64,000 nt of DNA, taken from Trinickia soli. GTDB lineage: Bacteria; Pseudomonadota; Gammaproteobacteria; Burkholderiales; Burkholderiaceae. Position 1 is the stretch's first letter, and each line of letters opens with the position of its first letter. Positions 54,908 to 63,696 of the stretch are shown piece after piece. The position numbers and the translations under genes were made by a program. The stretch covers positions 124,001 through 188,000 of the forward strand of contig NZ_PNYB01000005.1 in the NCBI RefSeq assembly GCF_002879855.1, in the 5' to 3' direction. Below the pieces are notes generated by a model. The model did not search any database. It worked only from the letters and a program-made list of their open reading frames with translations, and was not told where the DNA came from.

Positions 54908-55558
54908 TCATTGGACGTCGAGATCGTCGATCACCGCATGCACGCCACGCGCCGCCCATGCTGCGCCGCGCACAGCCGCACGCTCGGCCAGCGAACCCAC
55001 CTTGCCGGTCAGCGTCACCGTACCGTCGCGCACTTTAATGTCGATGTGCTTCGCCTCCCGCTCGGCGTGACGTTGCAGCGCGCGACTGATTTTTTCGGCG
55101 AGATCCTGCTGCGAATGCCCCGCGCTGACATCGATGAGGTTGGAGACGCCCAACACGCCACGCATATGGCCGACAGTCCGCTCGGCAAGGTGGGAGAGAT
55201 GCGCGCTCGGCACGTTGCCGCGCAGCGTGACCCATCCCTTCTCCACCTGGACTTTGACGGCTTCCTCGGAAAGTCCCACCATCCAACGCAACATCGAACG
55301 CACTGCGCTGGCCGTGTCTTCGTCCGTATGGATGTCCGCTTGCGGTAGCCGCACTTCCATTTCGATCACAACGGCCTTGACGCCCGACACACGCTGCGCC
55401 GCTTGCTCGGCGGCCAATTTTTCGGCGTAGCTCGTCGGGTGCCCGGACAGCGTCACGATGCGGTCGTTGACCTGGACGCCGATATCGGCGATATCGATCG
55501 CGGGGTCGTATTCCAGTTCTTCCTCGACGTCCTGCTTCAGTTGCTTGTCCGTCTTCAT
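54908..55558 (-). CDS. BON-domain protein (first of two tandem paralogues)
   Basis: Protein of 216 residues made of three BON domains (about 1-70, 75-145, 150-216), each with the pattern of VNDRIVTLSGHPTSYAEKLAAEQAAQRVSGVKAV. No signal peptide is visible, so it may be cytosolic, unlike OsmY. BON domains bind membranes or are linked with stress. It has the same length and domain order as the next gene upstream, with LKQDxxxELxxDPAxD in both. It lies 46 bp from the ftsH-type gene. Confidence 0.88.
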   Translation of the reverse strand: MKTDKQLKQDVEEELEYDPAIDIADIGVQVNDRIVTLSGHPTSYAEKLAAEQAAQRVSGVKAVVIEMEVRLPQADIHTDEDTASAVRSMLRWMVGLSEEAVKVQVEKGWVTLRGNVPSAHLSHLAERTVGHMRGVLGVSNLIDVSAGHSQQDLAEKISRALQRHAEREAKHIDIKVRDGTVTLTGKVGSLAERAAVRGAAWAARGVHAVIDDLDVQ

Positions 55559-55720
55559 CGCACACCTCGCCTTGTCTGGACAGCGTCGCTTTGCGCTGCA
55601 TTCGGTTCATCATCATCGATCGCAATGGCGCGTACTCTGACCTGCGTCAAGAACGGCAGCCGGCGCACGGCAGCGTGTTCACGAGCGAGCGTTTCGATAC
55701 CTGCGTTACCCCTTTTTCCG

Positions 55721-56371
55721 CTATGAGGCGATCAAGCGATTCACGACGTCGCGCACGCCGCACGTATTCCAGGCAACGCCTTCGGCCGCCCGCCGTTCAG
55801 CTAACGAGTCGACTGTTCCGCTGAGCGTGACGACGCCTTCGCGCACATCGATATCGATCTTCCCGGCCTCGGACTGCGCACGCCGCTTCAACGCCGCGTC
55901 TATCCTTGTTCGAATTTCCGTGGGATCTGCCTCGGCCCGCAGGGCGATCTTGTTGACGATGCCGACGACACCACGCGCGCGCCCCGCCGCGATTTCGGCT
56001 GCGCGGCGCTGGTGTCCCCAATCGAGCGTGCCTGTCAGCGTGACGCAGCCGCGCTGAACCGTGACGTGGATCGCGTTGCGAGGCAAACCGTCAGTCGAAT
56101 CGAGCATCGCGCGCACAGCGTTCGCAGTGGCATCGTCGGACTGCGCCTCATGTGCAGGCGCTTTCACTGCGAGATCGATGGCGAATGCCCGGACGCCTTT
56201 CATCCGCTGAATGGCTTTTTCGACGGCGATTTTCTTGGCATAACTCGGCACGCTGCCGCTCAGGGTCACGACGCGGTCATGCACGGCGACATTGATCTGC
56301 GATGAGTCGACGGCCGGGTCCCAATGGAGTTCGTCAATTGCGTCCTGCTTCAGTTGCGCGTCGGTTTTCAT
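55721..56371 (-). CDS. BON-domain protein (second of two tandem paralogues)
   Basis: Protein of 216 residues with three BON domains (HDRVVTLSGSVPSYAKKIAVEKAIQRMKGVRAF; VQRGCVTLTGTLDWGHQRRAAEIAAGRARGVVGI; VREGVVTLSGTVDSLAERRAAEGVAWNTCGVRDV). The ATG at 56371 has GGAG 6 bp upstream; an earlier in-frame ATG has none. A gap of 162 bp separates it from the paralogue. An FNR-like box is about 89 bp upstream. This type of protein is part of the low-oxygen locus in related species. Confidence 0.88.
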   Translation of the reverse strand: MKTDAQLKQDAIDELHWDPAVDSSQINVAVHDRVVTLSGSVPSYAKKIAVEKAIQRMKGVRAFAIDLAVKAPAHEAQSDDATANAVRAMLDSTDGLPRNAIHVTVQRGCVTLTGTLDWGHQRRAAEIAAGRARGVVGIVNKIALRAEADPTEIRTRIDAALKRRAQSEAGKIDIDVREGVVTLSGTVDSLAERRAAEGVAWNTCGVRDVVNRLIAS

Positions 56372-56453
56372 CGTTGCTCCCATTCAGGCATCGGGTGATG
56401 CGGGCTGCAGACATTGCGATGATGAAATCTTGGAAGATCGCGGTGCGGGCGCA

Positions 56454-56467
56454 TTGACGCTGATCAA
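56454..56467. promoter_or_regulatory. FNR/ANR-like box before the BON gene
   Basis: TTGACGCTGATCAA matches FNR at 9 of 10 positions, about 89 bp before the ATG of the upstream BON gene on the minus strand. It lies between that gene and the end of the hydrolase gene. Confidence 0.65.
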
Positions 56468-56516
56468 AGCGCACGTGCTTCGGGCGCAGGCATCGGGGGA
56501 AGGTTCGAACGGAACG

Positions 56517-57161
56517 TTAAACGAGCCGCGGGAGGAACCACCCGGTTGCGAGCCGCGCCGCTTCGTCGAGCTTGCCTGGTTCTTCGAACAAATGGGTGGC
56601 GCCGGGCACGATCACGGTTTCGTGTTCGCACAGCAACTGCGCTGCTGCGAGTTGGTTCAGACGAATCACTTCCGTATCGAGCTCCCCGACGATCAACAGC
56701 GTCGGTGCCTTGACGAGCGGCAAAGCATCGCGCGCAAGGTCGGGCCGCCCGCCGCGCGATACGACGGCGTGGACCTCGCCGGGACGCTCGGCCGCCGCAC
56801 ACAGCGCCGCGGCCGCACCGGTGCTGGCGCCGAACAGGCCGACGCGAAGCGGTGCCAGCGCCGGCTGCGTGCGGAGCCAGTCGAGCGCGCCCGACAAGCG
56901 TCGTCCGAGCAATGGAATGTTGAAGCGGTATTCGGCGGTGATCGCATCGTGTGCATGCTCTTCGCCCGTCAGGAGATCGAAGAGCAGGGTTGCGAGGCCC
57001 GCGCGTTGCAAAATGTTTGCCACGTCTTGGTTACGCGGGCTCAACCGGCTGCTGCCGCTTCCGTGCGCGAACACGACAATGCCGCGCGCGCCGTCCGGCA
57101 CGCAGACCAAACCCTGAAGCGCGACGAAGTCGCTCGCAATCGTCATCTCGGTAGTGCGCAT
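56517..57161 (-). CDS. Small alpha/beta hydrolase (dienelactone-hydrolase-like)
   Basis: Hydrolase of 214 residues with the nucleophile elbow VGLFGASTGAAAAL, an oxyanion segment VVFAHGSGSSRLSPRNQDVA, the acid in LLIVGELDTEVI and the His in GATHLFEEPG. This is the short dienelactone-hydrolase-like group often encoded with phosphoribosyltransferases or stress genes. The substrate is not known. A perfect FNR consensus box sits about 99 bp upstream of the ATG. Confidence 0.85.
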   Translation of the reverse strand: MRTTEMTIASDFVALQGLVCVPDGARGIVVFAHGSGSSRLSPRNQDVANILQRAGLATLLFDLLTGEEHAHDAITAEYRFNIPLLGRRLSGALDWLRTQPALAPLRVGLFGASTGAAAALCAAAERPGEVHAVVSRGGRPDLARDALPLVKAPTLLIVGELDTEVIRLNQLAAAQLLCEHETVIVPGATHLFEEPGKLDEAARLATGWFLPRLV

Positions 57162-57253
57162 TTGTTGCTCCTTGACACGCTTAAGGCATCGCGGCGCGTG
57201 GCTTGCTCGTCGAAAGATGCAACCGTAGTCTAGGATTCGTTCGATGCGGCCGG

Positions 57254-57267
57254 TTGATGCGGATCAA
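57254..57267. promoter_or_regulatory. FNR/ANR box, perfect consensus
   Basis: TTGATGCGGATCAA matches the FNR consensus at all 10 positions. TAGACT at 57232-57227 (minus strand) is where the -10 box of a class II FNR promoter should be, so it most likely activates the hydrolase gene. Confidence 0.75.
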
Positions 57268-57283
57268 GCAGGGATGAACACTG

Positions 57284-57507
57284 ATGAAGATCGCACGGCG
57301 TCTTTTCCTGCCGCCCACGACAACGAACGAAGCCCTCGTCGCGCTGCCAGCCCTATCGGCCGGCGCCATTGGGTCGATCGCCACGCTGGTTAGCGTGGCC
57401 AAAGATGCCTGCCAATCTCCGCTGATCCCCGTCGCCGTCACAACTCATGCGCCCTTGGCACTGACTGACGTCGATAGCTTCAACTTCACTTACGTCGAAC
57501 CAGGGTA
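57284..57507 (+). other. Doubtful open frame in the gap between hydrolase and SDR genes
   Basis: A frame starting at ATG 57284 with an AGGGA site upstream runs 101 codons to 57589 and overlaps the end of the SDR gene by 82 bp. Its product (KIARRLFLPPTTTNEALVAL at the start) is not recognised. It may be a leftover gene start or chance; the rest of this 346-bp gap holds the FNR-like box only. Confidence 0.3.
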
Positions 57508-58302
57508 TCAACAGATCGAGCGCAGCACCCCCCCATCGACGCGCAATGCTGCGCCCGTCGTCGCCGACGCCTGTTCCGAAGCAACGTAGACCACCATGTT
57601 CGCAACTTCCTGGGTTGTGGCGAAGCGCTGGATCAGCGTGGTCGGGCGCATCGTCTTCAAAAATTCCTGTTCGGCCTGTGCGGGCGTGATGCCTTGTTCC
57701 TGCGCGGTCGCCTTCATCCAGTTGGACAGAATTTCAGAGTCCGTCGGACCAGGCAGCACCGCGTTGACGGTGACGCCGCTGCCGGCCACCAGTTCAGCCA
57801 ATCCGCGCGACACCGCGAGTAGCGCGGTCTTGGTGACGCCGTAGTCGATCATTTCCTTCGGGATGTTCACCGCCGATTCGCTGCTGATGAACACCACGCG
57901 ACCCCAGCCGCGCGCCGTCATTTTCGGAATGTAATGCCGCGACAAACGCACGCCGCTCAACACGTTGAGCTGGAGCAGGTCGAGCCATTCCTGGTCGGTT
58001 TGGTCGAAGAAATTGTTTGGGTGCGCGGTGCCGGCGTTGTTGATCAGGACGTCGGCGTCCGGAGCGTGCGCGATCAACTTCGCACAGCCTTCCGCCGTGG
58101 CGACGTCGGCGGCGACGCCGGTCAATTCGGCGTTCGGCAGCCGCGCACGCATCTCGCGCAGCGCGGCGTCCACGCGTTCCTGCGTGCGGCCGTTGACCAC
58201 GACTGACGCGCCCGCGTACGCCAGTCCTTCGGCGATCGCATGGCCGATGCCGGCGGTGGAACCGGTCACGATCGCCTTGCGGCCTTTGAGTTCAATATGC
58301 AT
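57508..58302 (-). CDS. SDR-family oxidoreductase
   Basis: Classical short-chain dehydrogenase of 264 residues. The cofactor site is VTGSTAGIGHAIAEGLAYAG, the NNAG motif is in VLINNAGTAHPNN, and the catalytic residues are Ser in FISSESA and Tyr/Lys in YGVTK. GGLAEL and DGG near the end are normal for the family. AGGAG lies 8 bp before the ATG. It is followed upstream by two SRPBCC genes on the same strand, perhaps a co-expressed group. The substrate is unknown. Confidence 0.9.
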   Translation of the reverse strand: MHIELKGRKAIVTGSTAGIGHAIAEGLAYAGASVVVNGRTQERVDAALREMRARLPNAELTGVAADVATAEGCAKLIAHAPDADVLINNAGTAHPNNFFDQTDQEWLDLLQLNVLSGVRLSRHYIPKMTARGWGRVVFISSESAVNIPKEMIDYGVTKTALLAVSRGLAELVAGSGVTVNAVLPGPTDSEILSNWMKATAQEQGITPAQAEQEFLKTMRPTTLIQRFATTQEVANMVVYVASEQASATTGAALRVDGGVLRSIC

Positions 58303-58335
58303 GTCGTTCGTCTCCTGATCAATCGATGGATTGCA

Positions 58336-58839
58336 TCAACCTGCCTTTTCCGCCACTTCCGCTTCCGCTGCGCGGGCGAGGCGTTCGACCCAATCCTGGT
58401 GATAGCGATACAACGCGCCGGGATATTTGTGCCCAATCACGTCGAGGAAAAACCCGCCTTGCTGCGTCTCTTCGGTCAGCACGTGACAGCCATCTTCCGT
58501 CGGCGTGATGACCCAGCCGTGATACGCACTCGAACCTGTCTCGTCGCCATCGACGGTCGTTGCCCACGCAAGCCGGCGATCCTGCACGCATTCGGTCACG
58601 GTCAAGCTCATCGGATAACCGACCGTGACGCGGTGAAAGCGCGTGCCCAGCTTCAGTTCCGTTTCGCCGGACAGGATTTTCACCTGACCTTCAGGCGGAA
58701 AATAACTCGACCACCGTTCAGCAAAGACGAGCAGTTTCCACACCACTTCCGCAGGCGCTTTCACGTCGATGTCGTTGAGCGCGTAGATGGCCGAGACGCG
58801 CGGGTCGTACTGCTCGGGCCAGATGACTTTGTCGATCAT
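58336..58839 (-). CDS. SRPBCC-family (Bet v1-like) protein
   Basis: Protein of 167 residues with a START/Bet v1-type lipid or ligand-binding fold. Typical blocks are IYALNDIDVKAPAEVVWKLLVFAERWSSYFP and SSAYHGWVITPTEDGCHVLTEETQQGGFF. It is a paralogue of the next gene upstream (shared HxWxITPTxxGCHxxTEET). These polyketide-cyclase-like proteins bind hydrophobic ligands. It may work with the SDR and the dinucleotide-binding reductase in the same cluster. Confidence 0.85.
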   Translation of the reverse strand: MIDKVIWPEQYDPRVSAIYALNDIDVKAPAEVVWKLLVFAERWSSYFPPEGQVKILSGETELKLGTRFHRVTVGYPMSLTVTECVQDRRLAWATTVDGDETGSSAYHGWVITPTEDGCHVLTEETQQGGFFLDVIGHKYPGALYRYHQDWVERLARAAEAEVAEKAG

Positions 58840-58869
58840 ATTCTTGAGTTCCTGGTTAACCGAAAATGA

Positions 58870-59364
58870 TCAGGCGCGAGAACGCTCTCGAGTGACTGCA
58901 ACTTCGGCCAGATCCTCGAGCAGTTTTTCGTGGGTGAGCCAGAAGATGTCTGGCGCTTTCTTCGCCAGTTCGATCCAATGCGGACCTTGCATCGTTTCTT
59001 CCGTCCACAGATGGCAGCCGGCGGCGGTGGGCGTGATGATCCAAGCGTGATAGGCCCTGGAATGCTCGGCAATCTTCGGATAGCCGCCCCAGGCGATGCG
59101 CGTCATCGGTTCGAATTCCTGTACCGAGGCATAGACATCCTGCCCGGCCAGGTTCGTCTCGAAACGCGTGCCGGCGCCGAAGCGCGTGTGTCCATCGAGC
59201 AACTGCACCTGCTGCACGCCGGGATAGAAGCTGGGCCACGCGGCGGGATCGGTGAGCAACTTCCAGATCGTTTCCGGCGAAGCCGCGACCTCGAGTTCGT
59301 TGGTGAAGTGGATTGGGGAACGGCTGGGCGCCATTTCCTGCGGCCATTTGATGGCTTCGTACAT
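58870..59364 (-). CDS. SRPBCC-family (Bet v1-like) protein, second copy
   Basis: Protein of 164 residues, paralogue of the gene just downstream. It has NELEVAASPETIWKLLTDPAAWPSFYPGVQ and YHAWIITPTAAGCHLWTEETMQGPHW. Such proteins form a cavity for a hydrophobic ligand. The two copies are 30 bp apart and on the same strand, so a tandem duplication is likely. No specific activity can be given. Confidence 0.85.
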   Translation of the reverse strand: MYEAIKWPQEMAPSRSPIHFTNELEVAASPETIWKLLTDPAAWPSFYPGVQQVQLLDGHTRFGAGTRFETNLAGQDVYASVQEFEPMTRIAWGGYPKIAEHSRAYHAWIITPTAAGCHLWTEETMQGPHWIELAKKAPDIFWLTHEKLLEDLAEVAVTRERSRA

Positions 59365-59420
59365 GATGTTTCTCTTCGTATTTGCGTGTTCGATCGAATT
59401 CGACGGATGCCCCCGTCGCC

Positions 59421-60020
59421 TCAGTCCGGCTTGACCAGGTCCTGAAAAATCAGCGGTGCCCAGTTGCGTCCACGTGCCTGCACCAGCGCGCCGCCTTCAT
59501 CCAGTGTCCCCAGCCACACCGGCGCGAAACCGAGGCGTTCGCACAGGGCAGCGACGAGCGGCACTGCGCTGTCGTCATCGCTGGCAAGAAACACGACCCG
59601 GCGCCCGCCTTTGACGCTCGGGTCGGCGGCCAGCAGACCGGCGGCCAGATGATTGAAGCCCTTCACGAACTTGGCGCCAGTGAAAGCCCTGGCGGTGACG
59701 GCGGAAGACGGTAAGCCGCCCAACTCGTCGACGGGCACACCGTAGGCGTTGGTCGCATCGACGAGCGTCTTGCCCTGCCAGTTCGGCAGCGCCCTGGCGA
59801 TCGTCCGGTGCTCCCAGAACGGCACAGCAAGGAAGATGACGTCGGCTCGCAGCGCGTCCTGCAAGGTCTTGGGAATGACCGCCGGGCCGATGGCTTGCGC
59901 CTGTGTCGCCAGCGCTTCGGGCGCGCGACGGCTGGCGACGGCCACTTCAATGCCTTTGCGGGCGAAGGCCCGGGCGAGGGCCTGGCCGACCGCGCCGAAG
60001 CCGATGATCGAGTAAGACAT
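59421..60020 (-). CDS. NADP-binding reductase of the F420-dependent-reductase-like family
   Basis: Protein of 199 residues with an N-terminal Rossmann motif SIIGFGAVGQALARAFARKGIEVAVASRR and VIFLAVPFWEH, TLVDATNAYG blocks typical of NADPH-dependent F420 reductase-like proteins (NADB_Rossmann, pfam F420_oxidored). In bacteria without F420 such proteins probably use another acceptor. GGGAG is well placed before the ATG. The LysR gene is divergent, and a palindrome lies in the shared promoter. Confidence 0.87.
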   Translation of the reverse strand: MSYSIIGFGAVGQALARAFARKGIEVAVASRRAPEALATQAQAIGPAVIPKTLQDALRADVIFLAVPFWEHRTIARALPNWQGKTLVDATNAYGVPVDELGGLPSSAVTARAFTGAKFVKGFNHLAAGLLAADPSVKGGRRVVFLASDDDSAVPLVAALCERLGFAPVWLGTLDEGGALVQARGRNWAPLIFQDLVKPD

Positions 60021-60065
60021 AGAATTTCTCCCGCACGGGTGCTTGTGTGAGGAGTCATGCTATTT

Positions 60066-60086
60066 ATTAACTCTTCAAATGTTAAT
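60066..60086. promoter_or_regulatory. LysR-type operator candidate in divergent promoter
   Basis: ATTAAC-N9-GTTAAT is a perfect palindrome of the T-N11-A kind, placed 36 bp before the LysR start and 46 bp before the reductase start in an AT-rich patch. It probably binds the divergent LysR regulator. Confidence 0.6.
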
Positions 60087-60121
60087 CTAGCGATTCTTGA
60101 TAAGACTTATTCCAAATCGAC

Positions 60122-61003
60122 ATGGATCGCTTCCACGAATTGAACGCCTTTATCGCCGTGGTCGAAACTGGCGGGTTTTCCGCGGCCGCGCGCAAGACTG
60201 GCGGATCGCAGTCCGCGATCAGTAAGGCGGTAAGCACGCTGGAAAAACGCCTCGGTGTGGCACTACTTCACCGCAGCACGCGAAAGGTGACGCTGACCGA
60301 TCAAGGCCAGAAGTATTACGAGCGCACCAAGCCGCTAATCGACGAAATCCAGGTCGCGGACGGCGAACTGACCAGCAGTACGCTGGACGTTTCCGGTCTT
60401 GTCCGCATCGCCGCGCCTTCGACGTTCGGGCGCCTGCACGTGCTGCCGCTGATTCCCGAATTGCTGTCGCGCCATCCGGGCTTGCGCATCGATCTGGTGC
60501 TCTCCGACGCACTACGAGACATGGTGGAAGATCGGATCGATCTCGCGATTCGCTTGAGTGCGGTCAGCGACCCGGAGTCCGTTGTCCGACGCGTGGCCGG
60601 CACTGCGTTGATCTGCGCGGGCTCCCGTCGCTATTTCGAACAACACGGAACGCCGCAGACGCCCACGGATCTCGCCAATCACAATTGCCTGATCTACGGC
60701 GAGATGACCGAGTGGAACTTCACCGGGCCGGAAGGCCGCTTCAGCGTGCCGGTGCACGGTAATCTCGCCTCCAACAGTGCAGAAACGATCCTGGCCGGCG
60801 TGGTGGCCGGCGTCGGCATCGGCTTGTTCCATCGCGCTTCGCTGGTCGAGGAATTCCGTAATGCGGATGTTGTCACCGTGCTCGACGATTTCGTCAACGA
60901 ACCACGCGACGTCAGCCTCGTCTGGCCCAAGCGCCGCTTCGTATCGACGCGCGTGCGCCGCGCGACAGATTTTCTGGCAACGGCACTCTCAGCGCGTATC
61001 TAG
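60122..61003 (+). CDS. LysR-family transcriptional regulator (CrgA/DsdC-type)
   Basis: Regulator of 293 residues. The winged HTH is FIAVVETGGFSAAARKTGGSQSAISKAVSTLEKRLGVALLHRSTRKVTLTDQGQKYYER, which is the subgroup with many members in Burkholderiaceae. The co-inducer domain follows (DVSGLVRIAAPSTFGRLHVLPLIPELLSRHPGLRIDLVLSD). It is divergent from the reductase-SRPBCC-SDR cluster and probably controls it from the palindrome between them. Confidence 0.9.
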   Translation: MDRFHELNAFIAVVETGGFSAAARKTGGSQSAISKAVSTLEKRLGVALLHRSTRKVTLTDQGQKYYERTKPLIDEIQVADGELTSSTLDVSGLVRIAAPSTFGRLHVLPLIPELLSRHPGLRIDLVLSDALRDMVEDRIDLAIRLSAVSDPESVVRRVAGTALICAGSRRYFEQHGTPQTPTDLANHNCLIYGEMTEWNFTGPEGRFSVPVHGNLASNSAETILAGVVAGVGIGLFHRASLVEEFRNADVVTVLDDFVNEPRDVSLVWPKRRFVSTRVRRATDFLATALSARI

Positions 61004-61722
61004 CAAAGCATTTAGATTCCCACCACGCAGATCGTGCCGCGTCGGGGTAGCCCCCGAAGCACCGCTGTTAAGCTCTGCTGCGTTGAACCGCCGCCGCAAA
61101 CTCACGGCGAAATGCATCAAAGGGGTGCGTGATACGTTCGGGCGTATGACCGCCAGGGGTGTACGGGGGAACCAAGGCGGGGAATATCTGATGAAGGTTC
61201 CTCTTGCTTATACCCAGCAAGCATCTGTCTCGCAAGATCGTTCAGGCCCGACTGAATAGCGTGAGCCAGATTTATCGCCAACCAAGGGACATGCATTTGA
61301 TTCGCCGCTCGCCCCGCGTCGCTGACGCCTGAAAGCGCTCACCTGCTGCGCTTGCCAGCAGTATTCTCACAGCTTTCCTGCCTCCTGAAAGTCCTCACCA
61401 TCCTGAAAAAGCTCACCTATCCGCAAAATTTTGAGACGGCGAACGGATACCAGTTGAGCCGTCCACCGAAGTGAGTTTCGTATCTCCCGTTGATGCGTCC
61501 AAGCCAGATGACTTCATCGACCGAAAGGCAGACGAATGTGCAGTTGAGTTGAGCTGCGCCGACATCACGTACGGATCACCTCGGGAGCCTTATGCGACAA
61601 GCAAAGTCGCAACTTTCAATTGCGGATAACGAATTAAATATGCCACCGCAGAATGTAGATCTTGCCGAGTTCGTTGAGGTGATTTTCTAAAAGTCGCATC
61701 TTTTTTGTACTGCGATAAAACT
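61004..61722. other. Gene-poor gap with motif copies and a coding remnant
   Basis: About 720 bp with no intact gene and lower GC than the rest (especially 61420-61720). It contains three dispersed motif copies (61326-61419). From 61435 to 61629 a frame of 64 codons without a start stays open and reads like protein (EVSFVSPVDASKPDDF at its centre), so it may be the broken end of a gene. The origin is unknown. Confidence 0.4.
61326..61419 (+). repeat. Dispersed motif cluster E: three copies, two abutting
   Basis: Copies at 61326-61345 (CGCCTGAAAGCGCTCACCTG), 61382-61401 (CTCCTGAAAGTCCTCACCAT) and 61400-61419 (ATCCTGAAAAAGCTCACCTA). In this cluster the first block is TCCTG or GCCTG instead of TCCCG. 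The last two share two bases and so repeat with an 18-bp period. Confidence 0.72.
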
Positions 61723-62262
61723 TCAAAACCCGACCTTCAACTGAAACCCAACGGTGAACGGCAGGTTATCGGACGGAATGGGCGGTACGAGAATGAAGTT
61801 CATCCCCACGCGCTTATACGTGACCATCACGATTGGCGCGGCCACCGGTCCAATCGAATGATCGTGGCCGAAGCCGTAACTCCCGTAGTTGTAGCCGGAG
61901 ATCAGGCCGCCCATGACAGCCAGGCGCACAAAGCCCCAATGCGCGAATTCGGGCGCCCAGACACCACCGCCGTACCATGACGGGTGAGAGAGCGAATTGC
62001 GGAATCCCCCCGCCGTCAACGCCCACTGGCCATTGAGCCAGCATTCCACCCCAAGGCCGGGATTGACGTCTTCGAACGATTTCTTCGGGTGGATGTGATG
62101 TGAGGCCAACATCGCGTCGACCCAGACTCCGCCGCCACACCAATTTGCCGCATAGGCCTGGGTCGAACCCATGGCAAAAAGACTCGCGCCGACCATGAGA
62201 GCTGACGCCGCCTTAACCGCGCGCAGGCCCGATCTGCGCGCCGCCCGTATCCTCAAACGCAT
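61723..62262 (-). CDS. Exported small outer-membrane beta-barrel-like protein
   Basis: Protein of 179 residues with a signal peptide (Arg-rich start, hydrophobic core ALMVGASLFAMG, cleavage near YAANW). The mature part alternates hydrophobic and polar residues as in an eight-strand barrel and ends in Phe (GFQLKVGF), the C-terminal signature of outer-membrane proteins. The block HIHPKKSFEDVNPGLGVECWLNGQWALTAGG recalls a family of conserved Burkholderia envelope proteins, whose function I do not know. GGAG is 6 bp before the ATG. Confidence 0.75.
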   Translation of the reverse strand: MRLRIRAARRSGLRAVKAASALMVGASLFAMGSTQAYAANWCGGGVWVDAMLASHHIHPKKSFEDVNPGLGVECWLNGQWALTAGGFRNSLSHPSWYGGGVWAPEFAHWGFVRLAVMGGLISGYNYGSYGFGHDHSIGPVAAPIVMVTYKRVGMNFILVPPIPSDNLPFTVGFQLKVGF

Positions 62263-62489
62263 GCCCGCTCCGTTTGCCGGCCGCCCGCCGGCATAGGTTG
62301 TTATTCATCGAGACTTTCGGCGTTCGCCGTTCGTCGCGCACTGTACTACAGCAATCCGCGTACGTGACGAATAGAGGCACGACTCGGGCGAAGAGGGCCG
62401 CCGCGCGCCGCACACCGGCATCAACGTCTCATTGCGAGCATGCAACGACTTCGGGCAACGCACGGCGCGATACGGCAATGCATCGCGTA

Positions 62490-62975
62490 TCAAAGCCCCA
62501 GATCGGAGAGCCCCGGGTGATCGTCGGGCCGGCGGCCGAGTGGCCAACGGTACAACCGATCGCTTTCGCGAATAGGCAAATCGTTGATGCAGGCGAAGCG
62601 CCGGGCCATCAACCCGTGTTCATCGAACTCCCAGTTCTCGTTGCCATACGAGCGGAACCAATTGCCCGAATCGTCGTGCCACTCGTAGGCGAAGCGCACC
62701 GCGATACGGTTGCCGTCATGCGCCCATAGCTCCTTGATGAGGCGATAGTCGAGCTCTTTCGCCCATTTGCGGCTTAGGAATGCGACGATCCCTGCGCGCC
62801 CTGTCACGAATTCGGCGCGATTGCGCCAGACGCTTTGCGGTGTATACGCCAAGGCGACGCGCTCGGGATCGCGCGTATTCCAGCCGTCCTCGGCCGCTCG
62901 CACTTTCTGCTTTGCCGTCTCGAGCGTGAAGGGCGGCAACGGCGGCCGCGTTTCGTTAGGACTCCTATCGGACAT
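62490..62975 (-). CDS. DUF1348 (NTF2-like) family protein
   Basis: Protein of 161 residues. The sequence from [39 protein letters not shown] through [38 protein letters not shown] is characteristic of DUF1348 proteins with a SnoaL/NTF2 fold. AGGAG lies 7 bp before the ATG. It begins inside the 3' end of the TetR gene (11-bp overlap), so both are co-transcribed. The biochemical role is not known; the regulator next to it suggests response to a toxic compound. Confidence 0.88.
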   Translation of the reverse strand: MSDRSPNETRPPLPPFTLETAKQKVRAAEDGWNTRDPERVALAYTPQSVWRNRAEFVTGRAGIVAFLSRKWAKELDYRLIKELWAHDGNRIAVRFAYEWHDDSGNWFRSYGNENWEFDEHGLMARRFACINDLPIRESDRLYRWPLGRRPDDHPGLSDLGL

Positions 62976-63690
62976 GACGCTTCTCCTGGTTCGACGTTGA
63001 TGCGCGCTTCGGTTTCGAAGCCGGGGGGTGCGGCGATGATGCCGCGAAATCGAGCAACTGCCGCGCGACTGCTTGCGCATCGCCCGCTGCATCGGCACAG
63101 CCGCTGACGAGCGCAACGCCGATTGCGCCGTCGACGAGCACCAGCCATTGGCGCGCGAGCGCCTCGGCCTGCCGCGCGTCGAGCCCGTGCTCTTCCGCAA
63201 ATGCATTGCAGCGCTGCATGATGAAATGCAGCAGTGCCGCCTTATGCTCCCGGGCGACGACGCGGATCGGATCGTCAGGCGATGCAATTTCACCGGACGC
63301 ATTCAAGAACGCACAGCCGTGAAAGCCCGGCATGCCAAACCACTCTCGTAGCAGGTCGAACATGCCGAGCAACTGCGTCCGCGGCGTTTTGCCGTTGCGC
63401 AGCGTACCTTCGACGAACCACGCCATCCAACGCCCGTGCCGCCGCTCGAGTGCCGCGGCCACGAGCGCATCTTTCGATTCAAAGTAGGTGTAAAAGCTTT
63501 TGCGCGTAGCCTGTGCGGCTCGCACGATGGCGTCGACGCCGGTCGCGTGAATGCCGCCCGCGTAGATCAACGCCTCCGTCGCATCGAGCAGTCGATCGCG
63601 TGCGCCGGGCGGTTTCACGTCCGGGTCGAGGTCGCGTTCTGCGCTGACGCCCGCGGTGGCGCGGGTAGACATGGCGTCGTGTGTCTTCAT
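62965..63690 (-). CDS. TetR-family transcriptional regulator
   Basis: Repressor of 241 residues. The HTH is [54 protein letters not shown]; the C-domain includes [22 protein letters not shown], typical of the subgroup that controls DUF1348 or oxidoreductase genes. The start could be ATG 63690 or 63672. The first lies right where the promoter would start the transcript, so leaderless translation is possible. A palindrome overlaps that promoter, which implies autorepression. Confidence 0.85.
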   Translation of the reverse strand: MKTHDAMSTRATAGVSAERDLDPDVKPPGARDRLLDATEALIYAGGIHATGVDAIVRAAQATRKSFYTYFESKDALVAAALERRHGRWMAWFVEGTLRNGKTPRTQLLGMFDLLREWFGMPGFHGCAFLNASGEIASPDDPIRVVAREHKAALLHFIMQRCNAFAEEHGLDARQAEALARQWLVLVDGAIGVALVSGCADAAGDAQAVARQLLDFAASSPHPPASKPKRASTSNQEKRHVR

Positions 63691-63696
63691 GGTCGC

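Noticed and set aside
57284-57589. 101-codon plus-strand frame as a real gene
   Set aside because: It overlaps the well-supported SDR gene, has no recognised family, and the FNR-like box is too close to its start for activation. It is kept only as a doubtful note.
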